A DNA stretch of 64,000 bases. Source: Micrococcales bacterium. GTDB taxonomy: Bacteria; Actinomycetota; Actinomycetes; S36-B12; UBA10799. Made by a program: the position numbers and the translations under genes. This document shows, one piece after another, positions 44,745 to 54,117 of this stretch. Every line of letters begins with the position of its first letter. Position 1 is the stretch's first letter. Under the pieces are notes generated by a model that was not told the origin of the DNA, did not search any database, and saw only the letters and a program-made list of their open reading frames with translations. The stretch is from contig JADKAV010000012.1 in the NCBI GenBank assembly GCA_016719135.1, positions 40,141 through 104,140 of the forward strand, written 5' to 3'.

Positions 44745-46126
44745 TGGACCGACGTCTGACTGTCGACGAACGACGCGCTGCCGGGCGGCAGGCCAGGGCC
44801 GACGTACCCCTGGACAGCCACGCCGAGTGGACACCCCGGCCCGATCGGCACAGTCCGGTGGCGATCATCCAGTCACAGAATGAGCACCGGGTGCCGTGGC
44901 TGCTGCCCATCCGGCACGCCCGGATGGGGGTGTCACCGTTCACCTTCTACCGCGGGGCGGCGGCCATCATGGCCGAGGACCTGAGCAGCACTCCCGACAG
45001 TGGTCTATGGGTGCAGGCCGGTGGTGACGCCCACTTGGCCAACTTCGGGGCGTACGCCTCACCGAGCCGGCAGTTGGTCTTCGACGCCAACGATTTCGAC
45101 GAGACACTCCCAGCGCCCTGGGAATGGGATCTGAAGCGCCTGGTCGCGAGCCTGGTGATCGCCGCCGACCATTTCGGGGCGCCCGAGATCAAACAGCGGC
45201 GGCTGGCCGCGCACGCAGTACATGCCTACCGCACCGCGATGCAGAACTACGCCGACGAGCCGACCATGGACATCTGGTACGCCTACCTCACCGCCGAGGA
45301 CATCCAAGGGTGGAAGGGCCTATCCAAAGAGGAAATGCGCAAGCGCCTGGAACGGTTCTCGACCAAGGCCCGCAGCCGGACCAGTTTGCAGGCTCTGGCC
45401 AAGCTCACCACCACCGATTCGGGCCACCTACGGATCAAGAGCCAGCCGCCACTGCTCTGGCCGCTGGACGAGGTGCCCACCGAGTACGGCGCGGACGAGG
45501 TGCAGGAGAAGTCGCGAGAGGTCTTCTCCGCCTACGTCGCAACCACCGACGACCACATCCAGGCTCTGTTGTCACGCTTCAAGCTGGTGGACGTCGGGCT
45601 CAAGGTCGTCGGTGTGGGCAGCGTGGGGACACGGTGCTTCATCGTGCTGCTGGAAGGACGCGACAGTCAGGACCCGCTGTTCCTGCAGGTCAAGGAGGCC
45701 GGACCCTCGGTTCTGGAGGACCATCTGCAGCCCAGCATTTACGAGCACCAGGGACGCCGGGTGGTGGAGGGTCAGCGCATGATCCAGGCCCAGACCGACA
45801 TCTTCCTCGGCTGGACGACCGGCAACGACAACCGGCACTTCTACGTTCGGCAGCTGCGGGACTGGAAGGGATCGGCCAACCTGGAGTCGGGAACGTACAA
45901 GCAGCTCAGGTTCTACGCGGATCTGTGCGCCCAGACCATGGCCCGCGGCCACGCCCGGTCAGGTGATCCGATCGCCATCGCGCAGTACATGGGAACCGGG
46001 ACCGAACTCGACGAGGCAGTCGCGGAATTCGCCATGCGGTATGCCGCGCAGAACCACACGGACTATGCAGCGTTCGAGCAGGCCATTCGCGACGGCGTGC
46101 TGCCAGCCGCTGAGACCGGCTACTAG
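44744..46126 (+). CDS. DUF2252-family protein
   Basis: 460 residues. Landmarks are MGVSPFTFYRGAAAIMAEDL, VQAGGDAHLANFGAYASP and LVFDANDFDETLPAPWEWDLK, where GDxHxxNFG and DFD resemble the catalytic and metal loops of kinase-like folds. VKEAGPSVL and QAQTDIFLGW are further family stretches. It may phosphorylate an unknown small molecule or protein. Start and the maturase stop overlap as TGATG, so both proteins are coupled. Confidence 0.88.
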   Translation: MDRRLTVDERRAAGRQARADVPLDSHAEWTPRPDRHSPVAIIQSQNEHRVPWLLPIRHARMGVSPFTFYRGAAAIMAEDLSSTPDSGLWVQAGGDAHLANFGAYASPSRQLVFDANDFDETLPAPWEWDLKRLVASLVIAADHFGAPEIKQRRLAAHAVHAYRTAMQNYADEPTMDIWYAYLTAEDIQGWKGLSKEEMRKRLERFSTKARSRTSLQALAKLTTTDSGHLRIKSQPPLLWPLDEVPTEYGADEVQEKSREVFSAYVATTDDHIQALLSRFKLVDVGLKVVGVGSVGTRCFIVLLEGRDSQDPLFLQVKEAGPSVLEDHLQPSIYEHQGRRVVEGQRMIQAQTDIFLGWTTGNDNRHFYVRQLRDWKGSANLESGTYKQLRFYADLCAQTMARGHARSGDPIAIAQYMGTGTELDEAVAEFAMRYAAQNHTDYAAFEQAIRDGVLPAAETGY

Positions 46127-46138
46127 AACTGCTCGCAC

Positions 46139-46876
46139 TCAGGCCGGCGGCGCCACCAGCGCCTCGATGACCACGTCGAGGGCATCCCTGAGATCGCCCT
46201 GCAGACCGGTCGCCTCACGGATCCATTGCTCGAAGGTCCCCCAGCCGAGCACCAGGGCTCCCAGCAGCGCGACCACCTGCTGGTCGCTGAGTGGGCTGCG
46301 CCACTGCTGCGTCCGAAGTTGTTGCAGCAGCGCGGCCATCACCGGCGGTGTGCTGAACGCACTTCGGCTGTCCCCGGTCAGCACGGAGAACGCCAGGATG
46401 CGGAAGTCGGGTGACACATCCAGGGCTGCGTCGACAGCCCGCCGCAATGTCTGCTCACCGTCGTCACCCTTCTGGGTACGAGCCGTCACCTCGGCCATCA
46501 CCTCATCGATCACCGCACGGCGCAGGTGTTCCTTGCCTTCGAAGTACCGATAGATCACGACGTGGGAGACGCCGGCGGCCTCGGCGATCTCGCGCACACT
46601 GACCTCCCCGGCCGGGCATTCCCGCATCAGACGGCGGGCCGCGGCCAGGATGGCCGTCCGAGGCTCGGCCCGGTCTTCAGTGCGCGTGTCCGGCGCACCT
46701 CTCTGCCAAGCCTCTATGTCCTGAGCCCGCCACAGTTTCATCCGGGGACGAACGACGACCGGGGCGGGGAATTCGGGGTATCTGTTCATGTACGTGACGA
46801 CGCTGTTGCGATGACTCAATCCCAGCAAAGCCGCCACTTGCGAGGTATCCAGCAGATCCTCGATGTCGACAAGCAT
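46139..46876 (-). CDS. Regulator fusing an AlpA-like HTH to a TetR domain
   Basis: 245 residues. Residues 1-60 (LLDTSQVAALLGLSHRNSVV, then VVRPRMKLWRAQDIEAW) are a MerR/AlpA-type winged helix, as used in excisionase-like proteins. From about 70 there is a normal TetR HTH (VSVREIAEAAGVSHVVIYRYF) and ligand domain. Two DNA-binding domains in one chain are uncommon. It is divergent from the LuxR gene and probably controls it or the sulfatase island. Confidence 0.85.
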   Translation of the reverse strand: MLVDIEDLLDTSQVAALLGLSHRNSVVTYMNRYPEFPAPVVVRPRMKLWRAQDIEAWQRGAPDTRTEDRAEPRTAILAAARRLMRECPAGEVSVREIAEAAGVSHVVIYRYFEGKEHLRRAVIDEVMAEVTARTQKGDDGEQTLRRAVDAALDVSPDFRILAFSVLTGDSRSAFSTPPVMAALLQQLRTQQWRSPLSDQQVVALLGALVLGWGTFEQWIREATGLQGDLRDALDVVIEALVAPPA

Positions 46877-46955
46877 GGGCCGAGACTACCACTCGAGTCT
46901 ATTTAGCAAAACTTCGCGCACAGGTTCACCCACGCTGCGCAGACCCAGTGCAATA

Positions 46956-48098
46956 ATGGTCGTTATCGACACTTCGCAAGGACGCCTGCCGTCCACTGAC
47001 ACACGGCGCAGCATCACGCCGACGACGAAGTTGCGCCCACCCCGGGTGCGTCACGCGGAGGTCACTCGCAGTCGCCTGCTGGACGACCCATCCGTGGTCG
47101 AGGCGACCATTCTGGGTGTGCACGCGCCGGCCGGGTACGGCAAGACCTCCTTCGTGGTGCAATGGGCCTCGCGGTCCACTGCGCCGATCGTGTGGGTCAC
47201 ATGCGACGAGTCCGACAATGACCCCCTGGTCCTGATGGCCTCCATTCTGGCCGGCATCGAGCAAAGTGGCGCCGGCGCTTCGTCGCTCGAACAGCCACTG
47301 ACGGTGGCTGAGCCGGCGTATACCCGGTCGGTCCTGCCGGCGTTCGCCGCGCACGTGGCATCGCTGAATCCGGCTATTACCATCGTCCTGGATGAGGCTC
47401 AGGTTCTCGATGAGCCGCAGTCGCTGGCTGTGGTCACGACGCTGATCAGATCACTGCCGACAGATGCCCGGATCGCACTGGTCGGTCGTTCCCTGCGCCA
47501 TCTACCGATCCCGTTGTGGCGGGGCCAGGGCCTGCTCAGGGAGATCACAGCAGACGACTTGTCCTTCACCCGGTCCGAGGCGCGTGAGGCGATCAGAGCC
47601 TTCGGCGCCGACGAGAGTCTGCTCGACGCCGTGTACGGCGTGTCCCAGGGTTGGCCGGCGGGGGTCTTGCTGCTCAGTCAGCGCGGGGGCTCTGCGACGT
47701 CCATGAACCACGTCCATGAATTCATCGAAGCCGAGGTGCTCGCACCACTGCCGGAGAACCTGCGCAGTTTCCTGTGCGACAGCGCCGTCCTCGGAACGGT
47801 CACCGCCGATCTTGCTGCCGAGATCACCGGTGAGCCCGCTTCGGCCGAACTGCTCGAACGGCACTTCGACAGCGTTCTGATCCACGACGTCGGTCTGGAC
47901 ACCTACCATTTTCATCCTCTGCTGATGGAATGCGCCCGCAACATCTACATGCGCCAAGACCCGCAACGCCTGCAGAACATCACCGGTAAGGCGGCCCTCT
48001 GGCACCTGGAACGGGGACACCTCGAACTGGCAGTGCACCTGGCCCTGACCAGTGGCGACTGGCAGACGATGGGCCAGGTCATCTGGCCTGCTGCGTGA
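46956..48098 (+). CDS. MalT/LAL-type LuxR regulator, N-terminal part, cut by an in-frame TGA
   Basis: 380 residues from ATG 46956 (ATG 46863 is an alternative). TTKLRPPRVRHAEVTRSRL and HAPAGYGKTSFVVQWAS give the STAND ATPase start with Walker A, ITIVLDEAQVLDEP is Walker B, and the winged-helix part runs to LLMECARN. The frame stops at TGA 48096-48098 and continues in the same frame into the C-terminal part. Without it this half has no LuxR DNA-binding domain. Confidence 0.8.
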   Translation: MVVIDTSQGRLPSTDTRRSITPTTKLRPPRVRHAEVTRSRLLDDPSVVEATILGVHAPAGYGKTSFVVQWASRSTAPIVWVTCDESDNDPLVLMASILAGIEQSGAGASSLEQPLTVAEPAYTRSVLPAFAAHVASLNPAITIVLDEAQVLDEPQSLAVVTTLIRSLPTDARIALVGRSLRHLPIPLWRGQGLLREITADDLSFTRSEAREAIRAFGADESLLDAVYGVSQGWPAGVLLLSQRGGSATSMNHVHEFIEAEVLAPLPENLRSFLCDSAVLGTVTADLAAEITGEPASAELLERHFDSVLIHDVGLDTYHFHPLLMECARNIYMRQDPQRLQNITGKAALWHLERGHLELAVHLALTSGDWQTMGQVIWPAA

Positions 48099-48128
48099 CT
48101 GTCGCTGCTGCAGGGCCGGACGGTCACG

Positions 48129-49148
48129 GTGCTGGGCTGGCTCGACATCGCAGGCGAACGGGCCCTTCGCTCGGTGCCCGAACTGAGCCTCACTGCAGCC
48201 TTCGCGTACCTGGCCACGGGAAACCTCGGCAATGTGCTGCGATACACGCAGATGACCTCGGCCAGCGTTCCCGAAGACTGGCACGCTGAGGTCCGCGGCG
48301 ACGATGTTCGGTCCCACTTGGCCCTCTTGATTGCCATCAACCATTTTGGGCTCAACGACGTGAACGAGGCCGTGGATCTGGCACGAGCGGCCGTGGCGGC
48401 CTTCGAGCCGGACAATCCGATCCAGGCGCTGGGCCATCTCGCCCTCGCGCTGAACCTCGCCCTGACCGGGGATCCACAGGCGGACGAGGAATTCCACGTT
48501 GCGGCGGCCATCTCCCGGTCTGTGGGACTGGCCAGCACGGAGGCCGAGTCGTTCTGCCTGCACGGTCTGTGGCAGATCGCCATGAGTTCGGACACCGCGG
48601 CGTGCGAGAACCTTGAATCGGCATTGGCCGCCTACGCGTTCCACGACCTCAAGACGATGGCGAGCACCAGTGCAGTCATCGCACTGGCGAGGGTGGCGCT
48701 GGCCGCGGTCAGGGGTAACCAGCGAGATATGGCAGAGGCCATCACACAGCAGCAGACCATCGATCCCGAAATCGGGATCATACTGCCGTGGTACCGCCCG
48801 CTGTCCGGGGCGATCCTGGCGATGGCGAGCGTCCGGAGCGGCGACTTGGACGGATATCGGGAGTACGTCTCCTGGTGTGACGACTCCCAGGCCCCGGAAG
48901 CTGGCATGTGCACCCTGTTGGCGGCTCGGGCTCGGCGGGGATACTCCTCAGCCAGCCCCCTGGCCGAACTGAGTCCCGCCGAACGCCGCGTGTGGGACCT
49001 GCTCATGGGACGCATGACTCTGGCCGAGATCGGCCAGACCCTGTTCCTGTCCCGCGAGACGGTGAAGAGCCACACGGCATCCATCTACCGCAAACTCAAC
49101 GTGCAATCCCGCCGCCAGGCACAAGATCTGGCCGAAACCTGGCGTTGA
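48129..49148 (+). CDS. MalT/LAL-type LuxR regulator, C-terminal part
   Basis: 339 residues from GTG 48129, in the same frame as the preceding half. A TPR-like helical region (1-265) is followed by a LuxR HTH: LSPAERRVWDLLMGRMTLAE then IGQTLFLSRETVKSHTASIYRKL. No convincing ribosome site precedes the GTG, so independent translation is doubtful. Either the gene is inactivated, or the TGA is read through, or this is a recent split. Confidence 0.75.
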   Translation: MLGWLDIAGERALRSVPELSLTAAFAYLATGNLGNVLRYTQMTSASVPEDWHAEVRGDDVRSHLALLIAINHFGLNDVNEAVDLARAAVAAFEPDNPIQALGHLALALNLALTGDPQADEEFHVAAAISRSVGLASTEAESFCLHGLWQIAMSSDTAACENLESALAAYAFHDLKTMASTSAVIALARVALAAVRGNQRDMAEAITQQQTIDPEIGIILPWYRPLSGAILAMASVRSGDLDGYREYVSWCDDSQAPEAGMCTLLAARARRGYSSASPLAELSPAERRVWDLLMGRMTLAEIGQTLFLSRETVKSHTASIYRKLNVQSRRQAQDLAETWR

Positions 49149-49255
49149 CAGGTCCGGCGGCACGGTGCACTACGACCCACATGATCTGAGTTTCACCCTC
49201 AAAAGGTGATCCCGTCTCGGCCTTCTTCGACGATCGTGTGATGGGAGGGTTTCAT

Positions 49256-50584
49256 ATGGACAACGACGTATCAGGCGACACCGCAGAGGTCCGCCGGCTC
49301 AAGGCGCAGATCAACGATCTACAGCAAGCGACGGCGAAACCACGGCGTCAATGGGTGCGGACATTCTGGTCCACCCTGCTCATCGTCGTGGCGTGCGTGC
49401 TGGCCCCTTTGTCGGTGGTTTCGGTGTGGGCGCGTGGCGAGGTCACCGACACCAGTCGCTACGTGCAGACCGTGGCGCCGCTGGCGTCCGATCCCGCAGT
49501 GCAACAGGCGGTGACGAACCGGATCACCGCGGAGATCTTCACATATATCGACGTTCCCGGACTGACCAGTGAAGCGGTCGCCACCATTTCGGAGAACCGC
49601 TCCTTGACCCCCCGGCAGACTGCCGCGCTGGAGGCCCTGACCGGTCCGCTGAACTCCGGCATCGAATCGTTCACCGAGCAGACGGTGCAACGTGTCGTGC
49701 AATCGGAGCAGTTCGAGGCGGCCTGGGTCGAGGCGAACACCCTGGTCCACCAGCGCTTGAACGCCGCGCTCAGCGGAGAGAACGTCGACAACGCGCTGCA
49801 GGTGGAGAACAACCAGGTCGTGCTCGACCTGAGCGACCTCATCACGCAGGTCAAGCAGCGCCTGGTCGATCGTGGCCTGACCGTGGCCGAGAACATCCCG
49901 GCCACGACCTCGGCCAGCATCGTTCTGTTCAACGTGCCCAACGCCACGTCGCTGCAGACGGGCTACTCCCTGCTCAACGCCGTCGGCTTCTGGCTGCCGC
50001 TGATCGCGATCGCACTTGCGGTCCTTGGCATCTTCATCAGTCACCGGCCGCGCCGGGCACTGGCATGGTTCGGATTCGGGCTTCTGGTCGCGATGACGGT
50101 GGCCGCAGGTGCGCTGGCAGCCGGGCGCCTGGCTTACACGAATGAACTGCCGGTGACCGTCGACACCGCCGCTGCTACGGCGATCTTCGACCAGTTCACG
50201 TACTTCCTGCGCCAAAGCCTGTGGGCCGGCGCCGCCGGCGGTGCGGTGCTCTTGTTCGGCGGACTGCTGTTGGGAGACGGGAATGTGGCCACCGGCATCC
50301 GTCGGGTGCCTGTCCGGGCCGCCGCGGCGATCCGTCGCTGGCTGGTCTCCCTGGGCCTGCAGATGCAATCAGTGCACGCGTGGGTGTCGGCTCAGGCCAC
50401 GGGCCTGCGGATCGCGGCGTCGCTGGCCGCGCTGGTCTTCGTGATGCTGCAGCGCTACAAGACCCCGGAGTTGATCCTGTGGACCACCGCCGGGTTGCTC
50501 GTGGTGCTGTTCGTCATCGAGATCTTCGCCGCGGACGAGCAATCCCCCGCTCAGGGGGATCAGGTTGCGACCCCGACCACCTGA
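49256..50584 (+). CDS. Four-helix membrane protein with large extracytoplasmic domain
   Basis: 442 residues from ATG 49256, six bases after GGGAGGG. A short coiled coil (EVRRLKAQINDLQQ) precedes one membrane segment (about 42-65). A helical outer domain of about 190 residues follows, then two membrane segments (near 240-285), a loop and two more at the C-terminus, with a basic amphipathic region between. I do not recognise a named family; similar proteins occur in actinobacterial stress islands. Confidence 0.8.
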   Translation: MDNDVSGDTAEVRRLKAQINDLQQATAKPRRQWVRTFWSTLLIVVACVLAPLSVVSVWARGEVTDTSRYVQTVAPLASDPAVQQAVTNRITAEIFTYIDVPGLTSEAVATISENRSLTPRQTAALEALTGPLNSGIESFTEQTVQRVVQSEQFEAAWVEANTLVHQRLNAALSGENVDNALQVENNQVVLDLSDLITQVKQRLVDRGLTVAENIPATTSASIVLFNVPNATSLQTGYSLLNAVGFWLPLIAIALAVLGIFISHRPRRALAWFGFGLLVAMTVAAGALAAGRLAYTNELPVTVDTAAATAIFDQFTYFLRQSLWAGAAGGAVLLFGGLLLGDGNVATGIRRVPVRAAAAIRRWLVSLGLQMQSVHAWVSAQATGLRIAASLAALVFVMLQRYKTPELILWTTAGLLVVLFVIEIFAADEQSPAQGDQVATPTT

Positions 50585-50615
50585 TACTTGGCAGCAACAG
50601 CACAGGAGGCAACAC

Positions 50616-51143
50616 ATGAGTATCGGACCCGTTCAACTACTGGTGATCGGCTTCAACCAGCCCGACTTCGAAGGCGAGATCGCCGCCGAACTCGCCCGCC
50701 TGCGGGAGTCGGACACGGTGAAGGTCATCGACGCGATGGTCGTGTACAAGGACGCCGACGGTGAGCTCACCGTCGCGCACCTGGACACCCTCACCGATGA
50801 CGACCGCGTCGAGTTCGGCGCCACCCTCGGAGCCCTGATCGGTCTGGGCTTCGACGGTGAAGAGGGCGCCGAAGCAGGTGCGCTCGCGGGTGCCGCTGCT
50901 GCCGCGGAAGGCATCGATGTGGTCGAGCAGAACGCCGATTGGGACGTGTTGGCCGGCATTCCGGACGACAGCGCCGCGGCTCTGCTGCTGATCGAGCACC
51001 ACTGGGCGGTGCCGCTGCGCGACGCGATCGCCCGCGCCGGCGGATTCCGCATCGACGACGGCTTCATCAGTCCGCTGGACCTGGTGGAGATCGGCCTGCT
51101 GGGCGCCGAAGAGGTCGCCGAGCACGCACTGGCACAGAACTGA
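50616..51143 (+). CDS. DUF1269/DUF6325-like protein
   Basis: 175 residues, start ATG 50616 after AGGAGG. VQLLVIGFNQPDFEGE and DAMVVYKDADGELTV match the N-terminal domain of the sulfatase fusion (LVAGFPDPELAQ, LVSKDADGEVSV). The Ala/Gly-rich middle (EAGALAGAAAAAEG) could touch a membrane. LLLIEHHWAVPLRDAIARAGG mirrors the C-terminal segment of the DUF6325 protein. Third member of this family in the island. Confidence 0.8.
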   Translation: MSIGPVQLLVIGFNQPDFEGEIAAELARLRESDTVKVIDAMVVYKDADGELTVAHLDTLTDDDRVEFGATLGALIGLGFDGEEGAEAGALAGAAAAAEGIDVVEQNADWDVLAGIPDDSAAALLLIEHHWAVPLRDAIARAGGFRIDDGFISPLDLVEIGLLGAEEVAEHALAQN

Positions 51144-51156
51144 AAGGAGATCGGTC

Positions 51157-51225
51157 ATGATGGGTGGTAGGAGAGTCGCACGCCGCACCAGCCGACGCAC
51201 TGCACGTCGAGTGAGTCGTCGCTAA
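51157..51225 (+). CDS. Arginine-rich 22-residue peptide
   Basis: ATG 51157 follows AAAGGAGA by six bases, a strong site. The product MMGGRRVARRTSRRTARRVS then RR has eleven arginines. It comes 13 bases after the DUF1269-like gene and before a terminator, so it is on the same transcript. It resembles the basic N-terminal part of small SHOCT proteins and might be a remnant of one. Confidence 0.5.
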   Translation: MMGGRRVARRTSRRTARRVSRR

Positions 51226-51242
51226 GTCCGACACAGGAATCG

Positions 51243-51285
51243 CCGCAGGCCCCCTCTCGGCGTACCCCGGGGAGGGGGCCTGCGG
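51243..51285 (+). terminator. Terminator closing the sulfatase island
   Basis: Arms 51243-51256 and 51272-51285 form a 14-bp stem with a 15-base loop, followed by TCTTGT. Confidence 0.8.
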
Positions 51286-51361
51286 TCTTGTGCAGCCACG
51301 GATCTGAGGCGAGCGCCCTGACGTGTGCCGTCCTCACCGCCGAGCACCACCGCCGAATTAG

Positions 51362-52399
<1,038 letters not shown>

Positions 52400-52426
52400 G
52401 AATGCACAAACGAAGGAAGAAGTCGG

Positions 52427-52900
52427 ATGGATGACCGCACGGTCGGCCAGAGCCTCGAGCACGACCACCACCTCATCGACGGCCAGTTCGCCGCATTCGC
52501 ACAAGCCCTGGCCGAGGACCGGATCGATACTGCCTCGTTGAGCGCGGCCACCGAGGCACTGCGTCACCACATCTGGGTGGAGGAGCAGTTGCACTTCCCG
52601 CCCCTGCGCGAGGCCGGTCTCTTCGGTCCGGTGCTGGTGATGCTTCGCGAACACGGGGAGATCTGGAACCTGCTGGACCGTGCCGCCGCGCAAGCCGCAC
52701 AGGGAAGTGTCGCCGATCTCGAACAGACCTGGCACTCCCTAGCTGAGTTGTTGACCGCCCACAACGCGAAAGAGGAGCAGATCCTGTATCCCAGTGGCGA
52801 CCAGATCCTCGATGAGCAGACCGCGCGGGCGGTGGCGACAGCGCTGGCCACCGGTGCACGGCCCGACGGATGGGTGTGCCAGATGGCCGGACAGCGCTAG
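52427..52900 (+). CDS. Hemerythrin HHE-domain protein
   Basis: 157 residues in a four-helix bundle. Iron ligands are visible as LEHDHHLID, LRHHIWVEEQLHFP, LREHGEIW and LLTAHNAKEEQILYP, giving the His and Glu set for a di-iron site. The C-terminal Cys is in DGWVCQM. Such proteins bind oxygen or nitric oxide. It follows asd by 27 bases, and DUF2249 and nitrate genes are close by, which suits a nitric-oxide role. Confidence 0.88.
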   Translation: MDDRTVGQSLEHDHHLIDGQFAAFAQALAEDRIDTASLSAATEALRHHIWVEEQLHFPPLREAGLFGPVLVMLREHGEIWNLLDRAAAQAAQGSVADLEQTWHSLAELLTAHNAKEEQILYPSGDQILDEQTARAVATALATGARPDGWVCQMAGQR

Positions 52901-52907
52901 GCCGACG

Positions 52908-53975
52908 TCACTTCGCCGCCACCAGGGCGGGTTCGCGATCGACCAGTACGGTGCGGTACAGATTCACGAGCATGGCCACCATCACCAGAATCCAGGCGAT
53001 GAACGCGATCCACAGTTCTGCACTGCCGATGGCCCCGACGATGGGCAACCGGTCGGCCCTTCCGAGGTAGATCCCTGCCACCGCGTACATGCCCAGCGGG
53101 AAGATGATGCTCCACAGCGTCGCCTCGTAGTTCAACGGAACACGGTGGACCCAGTGACGCCAGATGCCTGCGGCCACCAGTGCCGGTATCAGCCAGGTGG
53201 CAAACGCCCAGAACACAACGGCCACACCGGCGATGAGGCCCCGGGTGACCGCCACCATGGGCGCGTCGGCCATCTTCACGATGCGCGCGCCCGCGAGCAC
53301 GGTGATCGCGCAGGCGCCCATCGCCACCCAGTAGGGCGGATTGAGATCGACCGGCCGCAGTTCGTAGAGCATCATGCGCGCGGCCACAAAAATCCCCGCG
53401 GCTCCATAGAGGAAGATTCCGACCGACCAGGAGAACACGGCCACGATCGCCAACACCCGGCGCTGATCGTCGTAAATGGGCTCGAGAGTGGCCGCTGCGA
53501 CCGCCACTGACTGACTGGCGACGACCCAGATGAACCAGGTTCCGTTGGCTGCGGCCACGACCGGCCGCTGCTTGTTCCCCAGCACCGCGGTCCACGGGAT
53601 CACGTAGCCCAGCACGAGCCACATCAGCCCTGAGATGGCAAGGAGCACAGCGGTGATCGCGTAGTGCCCGTCCATCGCCAACCGGACGCCGAGCACGTTG
53701 GTGCCTGCCACGGTCGTGAAGAAGCCGAAGCCGCGGCGGGCGTCGGTGAAGTCCTCGGCAACCGCATGCGGATGGACGATCAGTCTCCAGCCCGTAAGCG
53801 TCACCAGGGTGATCCAGGCGATCGCTGTGATGCCCAACAGGGTGGCGGACAACATGTCGCGACCCTCCAGTTTCAAACCCACCGAGATGATCCCAGTGGC
53901 CATCACCAGAGCGAAATAGCCCGGTGTGAATCCGCGGATGGCCTGGTCGGTGCGCTGTTGTAGCGTGCTGCCCAC
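52908..53975 (-). CDS. TehA/SLAC1-family channel or exporter
   Basis: 355 residues and ten membrane segments. FTPGYFALVMATGIISVGL is the family start (TDT family), and YWVAMGACAITVLAG and FPLGMYAVAGIYLG are later markers. Members conduct anions such as nitrate or sulfite or export C4-dicarboxylates. Close to nitrate respiration genes. It is convergent with the hemerythrin gene, eight bases apart. No gene is seen in the 142 bases before its start. Confidence 0.85.
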   Translation of the reverse strand: MGSTLQQRTDQAIRGFTPGYFALVMATGIISVGLKLEGRDMLSATLLGITAIAWITLVTLTGWRLIVHPHAVAEDFTDARRGFGFFTTVAGTNVLGVRLAMDGHYAITAVLLAISGLMWLVLGYVIPWTAVLGNKQRPVVAAANGTWFIWVVASQSVAVAAATLEPIYDDQRRVLAIVAVFSWSVGIFLYGAAGIFVAARMMLYELRPVDLNPPYWVAMGACAITVLAGARIVKMADAPMVAVTRGLIAGVAVVFWAFATWLIPALVAAGIWRHWVHRVPLNYEATLWSIIFPLGMYAVAGIYLGRADRLPIVGAIGSAELWIAFIAWILVMVAMLVNLYRTVLVDREPALVAAK

Positions 53976-54117
53976 GCGTGCAGTCTAGGGGCCGCCGCGA
54001 GTCTGCCGTGCGTTTGACTGCGGACTGTCACAGACGGAGGGATGGCCAGTCGTTCTGGGTTCGGAGGCGGGTCCCGGGCAATCCGTATTGCTCCGTGGAT
54101 GCTAGGCCTGCTGAGAC

